Shown here: positions 6,006 through 10,963 of the stretch, one piece after another
Layout: each line of letters starts with the position of its first letter
How positions within the stretch are numbered: the stretch's first letter is position 1
From: Candidatus Sulfotelmatobacter sp.
Lineage (GTDB): Bacteria; Acidobacteriota; Terriglobia; Terriglobales; Acidobacteriaceae
Reading direction: 5' to 3'
Assembly: GCA_030045935.1 (NCBI GenBank)
Contig: JASIEN010000552.1
Coordinates: forward strand, 1 to 10,963
DNA length: 10,963 nt
Notes under the pieces: generated by a model
Seen by the model: only the letters and a program-made list of their open reading frames with translations
Told to the model about the DNA's origin: nothing
Database searches by the model: none
Made by a program: the position numbers and the translations under genes

Positions 6006-6446
6006 ATGTTTCGCGGCAATCACCCAACTCGCGTCGACGAAAAAGGACGCCTCAAGGTCCCGGCCGAGTTCAAGCGGGTGATCGACGAGAAGTACGGCAC
6101 GCAATTCTACATCACCAGCGTGGATGGCAAGGTTGCCGAAGTTTATCCCTTCGAAGAGTGGGAGCGCATCGAGCAGAAATTAGCGGGCTTGTCGAACTAC
6201 AACCCGACCAAGAAAAAGTTTCTGGATCGTGTGAATTACTGGGGACAGCAAGTCGAAATGGACGGCCAGGGCCGGCTGCTTATGCCGCAAATGTTGCGCG
6301 AAGCGGCCGACATCAAGGGCGAAGTGGCAGTCACGGGCAATTTGAACCGTTTATTAGTGCGCAACCTGGAGACTTACCGCAGAGAGATCGCGGAGCAGCC
6401 GTTTACGCCTGAGGATGAGAAGACGCTCGACGAACTGGGCATCTAG
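6006..6446 (+). CDS. mraZ: MraZ, transcriptional regulator of the dcw cluster
   Basis: The 146-residue product begins MFRGNHPTRVDEKGRLKVPAE, the almost invariant MraZ start, which fixes the ATG at 6006 despite a poor ribosome binding site. It contains two SpoVT/AbrB-like half-repeats, each with the DxxxR motif: D11-R15 (DEKGR) and D86-R90 (DGQGR, followed by LLMPQMLRE). The link carries YPFEEWERIEQKL and NPTKKKFLDRV as expected. MraZ forms ring-shaped oligomers and binds tandem repeats at its own promoter; in E. coli it represses the dcw operon and in mollicutes it activates it. It is the first gene of the cluster, its stop codon overlaps the GTG start of rsmH, and likely operator boxes lie at 5841-5876. 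The C-terminal tail (PFTPEDEKTLDELGI) is acidic. Confidence 0.97.
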   Translation: MFRGNHPTRVDEKGRLKVPAEFKRVIDEKYGTQFYITSVDGKVAEVYPFEEWERIEQKLAGLSNYNPTKKKFLDRVNYWGQQVEMDGQGRLLMPQMLREAADIKGEVAVTGNLNRLLVRNLETYRREIAEQPFTPEDEKTLDELGI

Positions 6447-7450
6447 TGGGCGGGGATTCAACAGACACCCCTCAGGGGGTTGGACGTGGTGGAGGAAGTT
6501 CGATCCATGTTCCGGTTCTTTTAAAAGAAGCGATCGAATTCTTGAACGTGCGGCGTGGCGGAACTTATATCGACGCCACGGTGGGCCTGGGCGGGCACAG
6601 TTACGAAATCGCAAAACGCCTCGGCGCACCGGGACATTTGATTGGGGTCGATAAGGACCCGGCAGCACTCGAGATTGCAAGGGAAAGGCTAACCCAAGGT
6701 CCCTCGACTGCGCTTTCATCCGCTATCGCGGATGAAATGCTCGCTCGGGATGACAAGGGTAGGCGTGATTGGCCTCGAATCGAGCTGCGGCAAGGATCAT
6801 TCGCCAGTTTAGCTGATAGTCGAGAGCTGAAAGCTGATGGCTTACTCGCTGATCTCGGCGTCAGCAGCCTGCAGCTTGACGATGCCGCACGCGGATTCAG
6901 TTTTCAGGCGGAAGGACCGCTCGACATGCGAATGGACCCGCATAACCAGCGTACCGCCGAACAAGTGGTAAACCACCTCGACGAGCGCGAGCTTGCCGAT
7001 GTGATTTACGAATTCGGAGAGGAAAGGAGGTCGCGGAGAATCGCCAGAGCCATTGTCCGGTCGCGGCCGATACGAACCACTGCACAACTTGCAGAGATCG
7101 TAGCTGCCGCGGCCCGGCCAATGAACCGGGGTAGAGACGAATACGACAGGCGAATTCATCCCGCGACGCGAACCTTTCAGGCCCTTCGAATCTTCGTAAA
7201 CCGCGAACTGGATGATCTGAAGGCGCTGCTCGAAGCGGCGCCACGAATTCTGAAGCCAGGCGGACGGGTGGTGATCATTAGCTTTCACTCGCTGGAAGAC
7301 CGCATCGTAAAGGATGCCTTCCGTGAAGGCGAAAAAAGGTACAAGTACTTCCGGGTGCTGACGAAAAAACCGGTAATGGCATCGGAAGAAGAGCAAGAAA
7401 GAAACCCGCGAGCCAGAAGCGCCAAGCTGAGGGCTGCGGAAAGAGTTTGA
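6446..7450 (+). CDS. rsmH: RsmH (MraW), 16S rRNA m4C1402 methyltransferase, with a repeat-derived insertion
   Basis: The 334-residue product is the SAM-dependent enzyme that methylates N4 of C1402 in the 16S rRNA decoding site. GTG at 6446 overlaps the mraZ stop (TAGTG), implying coupled translation; the first 18 residues are Gly-rich and poorly conserved, so a later start is possible, although no ATG precedes IHVPVLLKE. Motifs: HVPVLL (21-26), SAM-binding DATVGLGGHS (43-52), GVDKDP (67-72), DLGVSSLQLDD (136-146), RGFSF, GPLDMRMD (157-164), GEERRSRRIARAIV (191-204), HPATRTFQALRIFVN (238-252), ISFHSLEDRIVK (278-289) and RARSAKLRAAER near the end. Between helix EIARERL (76-82) and RIELRQGSF (111-119) are some 20-25 more residues than the E. 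coli enzyme has. They are encoded by a palindromic repeat (6701-6758). All catalytic motifs remain intact, so it is probably functional. Confidence 0.96.
   Translation: MGGDSTDTPQGVGRGGGSSIHVPVLLKEAIEFLNVRRGGTYIDATVGLGGHSYEIAKRLGAPGHLIGVDKDPAALEIARERLTQGPSTALSSAIADEMLARDDKGRRDWPRIELRQGSFASLADSRELKADGLLADLGVSSLQLDDAARGFSFQAEGPLDMRMDPHNQRTAEQVVNHLDERELADVIYEFGEERRSRRIARAIVRSRPIRTTAQLAEIVAAAARPMNRGRDEYDRRIHPATRTFQALRIFVNRELDDLKALLEAAPRILKPGGRVVIISFHSLEDRIVKDAFREGEKRYKYFRVLTKKPVMASEEEQERNPRARSAKLRAAERV
6701..6758. repeat. Palindromic repeat inserted in frame in rsmH
   Basis: The segment starts CCCTCGACTGCGC and ends GCTCGGGATGACAAGG. The end GCTCGGGATGACA (6743-6755) is the reverse complement of a near match (11 of 13) to the left end of the repeat at 8512 (TGTCATTCTGAGC). 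At its centre TTTCATCCGC (6714-6723) and GCGGATGAAA (6728-6737) form a perfect 10-bp stem with loop TATC. It encodes about residues 86-105 of RsmH. Confidence 0.7.
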
Positions 7451-7454
7451 AGCT

Positions 7455-7495
7455 GGCGAGCTTTGCTCGCCGGGACAGCCAAGGCGGCTGTTCCC
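7455..7495. repeat. Double palindrome directly after rsmH
   Basis: A 7-bp stem (GGCGAGC 7455-7461, GCTCGCC 7465-7471, loop TTT) is joined directly to a second stem (GGGACAGCC 7472-7480 with GGCTGTTCCC 7486-7495, one bulged T). It starts five bases after the rsmH stop. With no T-run it is more likely a dispersed repeat or an mRNA 3'-end stabiliser than an intrinsic terminator. Confidence 0.6.
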
Positions 7496-7687
7496 ACATG
7501 GTGGGTTTAAGAGTTTAGATTCCGGAAAACCTGCCGGAATCCCCGGCATAGCTGTCGTGGCCGTGCCGGGCGTTCAGTTTGTAGGGTAGGCCTCTGGCAG
7601 GTTGTCGCCAAGGCGTCTCGCCCTCGCGGTCATGACAAAGTTGAGCGGGTTTAGACGGGCAACGATCCGTCGAGCACGGCGGTAGTA

Positions 7688-7728
7688 GGGCTTCAGCAAA
7701 AATTCATGGCTGGGTTTTGCTGAAGCCC
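7688..7728. repeat. 14-bp perfect inverted repeat upstream of the small ORF
   Basis: GGGCTTCAGCAAAA (7688-7701) and TTTTGCTGAAGCCC (7715-7728) form a perfect 14-bp stem with a 13-nt loop. It lies 57 bp before the start of the 56-residue ORF. The form (GGGCTTCAGC ... GCTGAAGCCC) looks like another dispersed palindromic repeat rather than a terminator. Confidence 0.75.
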
Positions 7729-7785
7729 GAAGCCGAAATGTTGGGATGGGTTCCGTGGTAGGAATCCAAAGTCTGAGGTAAGGAA

Positions 7786-7956
7786 ATGTACACGGGAACT
7801 TTGATTCAAGATCTGATCGCAACCGTAGAGGCGGCGGAACGTGGCGCGCTGCGCCAGAAGCAAGCCGAAGAGCAGGAACTACAGCGAATGTTCGATCTGC
7901 AAATTCGATTTTCACACGCAGCACAGCAGGAGCGGATTTTCGCGGGAGCGGCGTAA
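7786..7956 (+). CDS. 56-residue ORF coupled to ftsL, unknown function
   Basis: ATG at 7786 is preceded by TGAGGTAAGGA (7774-7784), giving a good Shine-Dalgarno match at TGAGG with 7-nt spacing. The frame runs 56 codons to TAA at 7954-7956, which overlaps the ftsL ATG (TAATG). The product begins MYTGTLIQDLIATVEAAE, continues as a charged, Gln/Glu-rich helical region (RQKQAEEQELQRMFDLQIRF, residues 23-42) and ends SHAAQQERIFAGAA. It has no membrane helix or signal peptide and is predicted to be almost entirely alpha-helical, perhaps a short coiled coil. The strong ribosome binding site and stop-start overlap argue for a real gene. I do not recognise the family. It could be a divisome-linked small protein, or simply a leader ORF that sets ftsL translation. 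Confidence 0.72.
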   Translation: MYTGTLIQDLIATVEAAERGALRQKQAEEQELQRMFDLQIRFSHAAQQERIFAGAA

Positions 7957-8420
7957 TGGCGACAACGGCGGCGAGCCACTGGGCGGTTCGGACAGCGCGG
8001 CGAAGAACTTTCTTTGCCGGCACACCGGAGATTTATTTCGTGAAAAGGATCGACAATTCACGGTTGGTGAAAGTGGAAGATCCGCAGCGTAATCGCGAGA
8101 TGAAGCAGTTCGGCACCGCACTCGCTTGCCTGTTCCTGCTGGTATTCACCTATGCCTGGCAGCATTTTCGGGCAATCGAATACGGGTATCAGATCGAGTC
8201 GGAAAAGCGTGAGCTGAATAACCTGACGGAGATGAATCGCGCATTGCAGTTGGAAGATGCTTCCTTGCGCGATCCCGAGCGCATTGACCTGATTGCGCGG
8301 CGCATGGGACTGGTTCCACCGCAGCCGGGCCAAGTCATTCGCCTGGATAACGCTTCGTTCGATTCGAACGCACCAGTTGTAGCCAGCGCGCAGCCGGAAA
8401 TTGTGCTGGTCAGGCAGTAG
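7956..8420 (+). CDS. ftsL: FtsL-like bitopic cell division protein
   Basis: The 154-residue product starts at ATG 7956, overlapping the upstream small ORF. It has a basic N-terminal cytoplasmic part (1-50, with RTARRR and KRIDNSRLVKVEDPQRNREMK), one membrane helix (about 52-68, FGTALACLFLLVFTYAW), then a periplasmic heptad region (70-103, FRAIEYGYQIESEKRELNNLTEMNRALQLEDASL). The final conserved block DPERIDLIARRMGLVPPQPGQVIRLD (106-131) is that of FtsL/DivIC-type proteins. FtsL pairs with FtsB/DivIC and links FtsQ to the FtsW-FtsI synthase at the septum. Sequence conservation in the family is low; the assignment rests on topology, the DPERI..IA..GL block and position after rsmH. The N-terminal tail is long compared with E. 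coli FtsL (121 residues in total). An intrinsic terminator follows 40 bp later. Confidence 0.88.
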   Translation: MATTAASHWAVRTARRRTFFAGTPEIYFVKRIDNSRLVKVEDPQRNREMKQFGTALACLFLLVFTYAWQHFRAIEYGYQIESEKRELNNLTEMNRALQLEDASLRDPERIDLIARRMGLVPPQPGQVIRLDNASFDSNAPVVASAQPEIVLVRQ

Positions 8421-8460
8421 CAGCCGTCCCTCGGCCGGCGAGGCGGTTAATGGATTTTCT

Positions 8461-8495
8461 ATGGCGGCCGCTAAGTTCGACCGGCCGCCATTTTT
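8461..8495 (+). terminator. Strong intrinsic terminator between ftsL and ftsI
   Basis: ATGGCGGCCG (8461-8470) and CGGCCGCCAT (8482-8491) form a perfect 10-bp GC-rich stem with an 11-nt loop, followed by a run of five T (8491-8495). It lies 40 bp after the ftsL stop. It is a convincing rho-independent terminator and would separate ftsI from the upstream transcript at least in part. Confidence 0.88.
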
Positions 8496-8511
8496 GTCTG
8501 ACAATACGGTG

Positions 8512-8601
8512 TGTCATTCTGAGCAGTGCACCGAAGAGGAACCTGCTGTTTAGCAAGAAAAATCAGGTTCCTCACCTCACTTCGTGAGGTTCGGAATGAC
8601 A
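8512..8601. repeat. Palindromic MITE-like element between ftsL and ftsI
   Basis: The 90-bp element has ends TGTCATTCTG (8512-8521) and CGGAATGACA (8592-8601), inverted repeats matching 9 of 10. Inside are a perfect 10-bp pair GAGGAACCTG (8536-8545) / CAGGTTCCTC (8564-8573) and a 7-bp stem ACCTCAC/GTGAGGT (8574-8590, loop TTC). A half copy is at 2818. It carries no gene and ends 20 bp before the ftsI start, so it must supply or shape the ftsI 5' leader. Confidence 0.8.
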
Positions 8602-8621
8602 GGCGCTGTAGTGAATGCATA

Positions 8622-10853
8622 ATGGCATCGGCAGGCTCCATTCCCGGCAAGAACTCCCGCCTATATTTTATCGGTGCAATTTTTTTTCTTTGGTGCTTGC
8701 TGATCTGCACCCGTCTGATGTATCTGCAGATCTTTCGTTACGGCTTCTTCATCAAGCAGGCCGAGCACCAGCAGCAACGCGCGATTCCGCTTTCGGCCAA
8801 GCGCGGCATCATCTATGACCGCAACGGGCAAGAGTTGGCCATGTCGGTGCTCGTGGATTCTGCCTTCGCGGTTCCTTCCGAAGTGAAAGATCTCTCCACC
8901 GCGATTTCGCTGATCACCCACATTACGGGCGAAGATCGCAATGCCGTTCTTGCCGATTGCCATAGTCACAAAACATTCTGCTGGGTTGCGCGCAAGGCGG
9001 ATGACGAAACCATCGAGCGCATCAAGTCACTCAACCTCCAGGGTATTCATTTCCAAAAAGAGCCGAAGCGTTTTTATCCAGCCCGAGGGCTGGCCGCGCA
9101 GGTAATTGGGTCGGTCGGCATGGAGGACGCAGGCCAAAGCGGCATCGAGCATGAGTTTGATGATGAGCTGCGCGGACGCGCAGGAAAGATGTTCATCTCG
9201 GTCGACGCCCGGCGGCAATGGTTTTCCGATGTCGAGAAGCAGCCCGAGCCGGGCGAAAACATTGTCCTGACCATCGACAAGAACATCCAGTACATCGCCG
9301 AAAAAGAACTCGACCAGGCGATTCACGATACCCGGGCGGTCGCAGGCACCGTGATCGTAGAGAATCCGCACACAGGAGAAATTCTGGCGCTGGCCAACCG
9401 GCCTACATTCAATCCCAATCTGCGCAAAGAAATTACGCCCGCAGCCCTGACGAATCGCGCAGTGAGCTACATCTATGAGCCGGGATCGACCTTCAAGCTG
9501 GTGACGATTTCGGCCGCGCTGGAAGAAAAGCTCACCAATCCGAATGAAGTTTTCGATTGCCAGATGGGAGCGATTGTCTACAACGGCATGAGAATTCGTG
9601 ATTCTAGGCCGCATGGCCTCTTGCCGGTTTGGGGCGTTCTCGCCGAATCGAGCGACGTAGGCGCGATCAAAATCGCGCTGCGGTTGGGCGAAGATCGCTT
9701 CTACAGATACATTCGTGCTTACGGATTCGGCCAGCAAACGGGAATCGAGTTACCTGGCGAAACGCGTGGTATGACCAAGCCTGTAAGCCGCTGGTCGAAG
9801 GTTTCGATCGCTGCGATCTCAATGGGCCAGGAAATCGGCATCTCGCCAATTCAACTCGCCTCGCTGATTTCGACGTTTGCCAATGATGGAGTGTGGATCT
9901 CGCCACACATTCTTATAGGCAAGGTTGAACCGCAGGGATCCCCGAAGACGATGGCGTTTCATCCCGGAGCATTGCATCGCGTGATCTCGAGCTACACCGC
10001 GGCCGAGATGCGTGCCATGATGCAAAAAGTTGTGCTCGAAGGCACCGGCCGTAAAGCCATCCTTGAAGGCTACACGTCGGCGGGAAAGACGGGGACGGCG
10101 CAAAAGGTCGATCCGGCGACAGGAGCATATTCCAAGACAAAATACATCGGATCATTCGCCGGATTTGCTCCGCTGAATAATCCACAGATTGTCGTGGCCG
10201 TAATTCTGGATTCCGCCGTCGGGCTCCATCAGGGCGGTCAGGTTTCCGCGCCGGTATTTCATCGCATCGCGCAGCAGGTGATGGAGTATTTGCAGGTCCC
10301 GCACGATCTGCCCCTCGCACCGCAGCATCAGCTCCTGTTGGCGCAAGCAAGAATGAAGGACAAAGATCTGGAAGAGGGAACGCCGGACCATCCCGGCGAA
10401 CCGCTGGAAACCGCCGATATGACCAATTCGTCTGAAACAGCCAGCTCCAGTGTGGCGCGGGCACTCCCTTCGACTTCGCTCAGGGCGGGCCTGCCTGCGA
10501 ATGGGGTGTCCCTACCTGCGAGCGGCGCCACGGTGGGACCTCTCGTTCAAGCGGCGCTGCGGCAGAATGAGCCGGTTCCGAACTCTTCCGTCCAAACTCA
10601 ATCGGGAGCGCCTGTATCAGTTGTTCAACAACCCTCGACACCGATGACTGGTACGGTCGTCCTCGATGTCGAACAGGGCGGCATAGTTGTGCCATCATTT
10701 GCTGGCAAGACATTGAGGGCGGCGATTGAAGCCGCTCAAGACGCAGGCTTGGAAGTAGAAGCCGTCGGCAGCGGAGTGGCGCGGCAGCAGAGTCCTCCCC
10801 CTGGAGCGCATGTCGCGAGCGGCACGCGTGTGACGGTGCTGTTCGGAAGATAG
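8622..10853 (+). CDS. ftsI: FtsI / PBP3-type septal transpeptidase with a PASTA domain
   Basis: ATG at 8622 is chosen because it directly precedes a short N-tail and the membrane anchor; the frame upstream reads through the repeat element. The product has 743 residues. Order: cytoplasmic tail (1-13), membrane helix (14-34), dimerisation/pedestal domain (about 55-230, with RGIIYDRNGQELA and YPARGLAAQVIG), transpeptidase domain (about 245-575), a low-complexity linker (about 590-685) and one C-terminal PASTA domain (688-743, VVPSFAGKTLRAAIEAAQDAGL...SGTRVTVLF). Active-site motifs are S289-TFK292 (EPGSTFK), S343-S-D345 in the place of the usual SxN, and KTG at 489-491 (AGKTGTAQK). This class B penicillin-binding protein crosslinks septal peptidoglycan with FtsW. 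No strong Shine-Dalgarno sequence is seen and a terminator plus repeat lie just upstream, so expression may differ from the rest of the cluster. The linker contains a dispersed repeat (10466-10490). Confidence 0.95.
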   Translation: MASAGSIPGKNSRLYFIGAIFFLWCLLICTRLMYLQIFRYGFFIKQAEHQQQRAIPLSAKRGIIYDRNGQELAMSVLVDSAFAVPSEVKDLSTAISLITHITGEDRNAVLADCHSHKTFCWVARKADDETIERIKSLNLQGIHFQKEPKRFYPARGLAAQVIGSVGMEDAGQSGIEHEFDDELRGRAGKMFISVDARRQWFSDVEKQPEPGENIVLTIDKNIQYIAEKELDQAIHDTRAVAGTVIVENPHTGEILALANRPTFNPNLRKEITPAALTNRAVSYIYEPGSTFKLVTISAALEEKLTNPNEVFDCQMGAIVYNGMRIRDSRPHGLLPVWGVLAESSDVGAIKIALRLGEDRFYRYIRAYGFGQQTGIELPGETRGMTKPVSRWSKVSIAAISMGQEIGISPIQLASLISTFANDGVWISPHILIGKVEPQGSPKTMAFHPGALHRVISSYTAAEMRAMMQKVVLEGTGRKAILEGYTSAGKTGTAQKVDPATGAYSKTKYIGSFAGFAPLNNPQIVVAVILDSAVGLHQGGQVSAPVFHRIAQQVMEYLQVPHDLPLAPQHQLLLAQARMKDKDLEEGTPDHPGEPLETADMTNSSETASSSVARALPSTSLRAGLPANGVSLPASGATVGPLVQAALRQNEPVPNSSVQTQSGAPVSVVQQPSTPMTGTVVLDVEQGGIVVPSFAGKTLRAAIEAAQDAGLEVEAVGSGVARQQSPPPGAHVASGTRVTVLFGR
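10466..10490. repeat. Dispersed repeat inside the ftsI linker
   Basis: CCCTTCGACTTCGCTCAGGG (10466-10485) plus CGGGC is a dispersed-repeat motif that encodes PSTSLRAG at about residues 616-623. Its reverse complement shares 13 exact bases with 4484-4496. It lies in the unstructured linker between the transpeptidase and PASTA domains, where an insertion would be tolerated. Confidence 0.65.
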
Positions 10854-10963
10854 AATCGGCAACGCCTGTGCTTTAGTGGCGAAGAGGCCGACGCGGGTTA
10901 TTCAGCGATGTAAAGCGGCGCGGGCGTCTCTGAATGCGGAGGGCTAACCAGATTACTCCGTTG
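10854..10963. other. Region downstream of ftsI, no gene established
   Basis: The last 110 bp show no terminator. A frame opens at ATG 10934 (MRRANQITPL) and runs off the window, but it has no clear ribosome binding site and ten residues are not enough to identify. By the usual dcw order murE would be expected nearby. Confidence 0.3.

Larger units (their letters stand above)
7451..7785. other. Repeat-filled gap between rsmH and the small ORF
   Basis: No gene is seen in these 335 bp, which is unusual inside a dcw cluster where genes normally touch. Several palindromes are packed in: GGCGAGC/GCTCGCC (7455-7471), GGGACAGCC with GGCTGTTCCC (7472-7495, one bulge), GATTCCGG/CCGGAATC (7518-7541) and a 14-bp perfect stem (7688-7728). 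The segment around 7580-7640 (GTAGGGTAGGCCTC ... GGCGTCTCGCCCTCGC) also looks like degraded repeat sequence. No T-run follows any of these stems, so read-through from rsmH to ftsL is expected. Confidence 0.7.

Noticed and set aside
6446..6504. Later start for rsmH
   Set aside because: The Gly-rich first 18 residues are poorly conserved, but no ATG lies before the conserved HVPVLL block, and the GTG overlapping the mraZ stop fits translational coupling, so GTG 6446 was kept.
7574..8023. 149-codon open frame on the minus strand across the small ORF and the ftsL start
   Set aside because: It runs antisense through ftsL and the repeat-filled gap, has no ribosome binding site of note and no recognisable domain; the plus-strand frames explain the coding signal.
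10934..10963. Start of the next dcw gene (murE expected)
   Set aside because: Only ten codons are visible, the ribosome binding site is unclear and the residues do not match a known MurE start.

Overview
The window most likely comes from an acidobacterium (Acidobacteriota, Koribacter/Terriglobia-like), as judged by eye and not by a search. Pointers are a surface protein of a type common in that phylum, a small protein with GQAL..GNLSAAQ repeats, a PASTA-tailed division transpeptidase, and many copies of short palindromic repeats ending in GTCATTC/GAATGAC or carrying CCTTCGAC..GCTCAGGG.

Left part (1-5454), mostly unrelated single genes: the 3' end of a secreted repeat protein with a strong terminator (2-758); a DoxX-like membrane protein whose 5' end may be frameshifted (911-1288); a low-complexity protein with two helical repeats (1399-1995); an exported two-BON-domain protein (2259-2801); a Tat-exported M24 metallopeptidase on the minus strand (2890-4194); divergent from it a 59-residue zinc-ribbon-like CPXCG protein (4239-4418) and a YbjQ/UPF0145 protein (4573-4941); and a four-helix membrane protein on the minus strand (5029-5454).

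Right part (5455-10963), the start of the division and cell wall (dcw) cluster: a TTGACA/TAAGAT promoter overlapped by three 10-bp-spaced GTGG boxes (likely MraZ operator), a leader of about 150 nt, mraZ, rsmH (overlapping stop and start), a repeat-filled gap of 335 bp, a 56-residue ORF overlapping ftsL, then a strong intrinsic terminator and a palindromic element before ftsI. MraZ regulates the cluster, RsmH methylates 16S rRNA, FtsL is a divisome bitopic protein and FtsI crosslinks septal peptidoglycan.

The most unusual feature is how far short genomic repeats have entered this essential cluster. One sits in frame inside rsmH, another inside the ftsI linker, and others fill the rsmH-ftsL and ftsL-ftsI gaps. 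I did not find a defence, mobile or biosynthetic system. The best candidate for something undescribed is the small ORF translationally coupled to ftsL.
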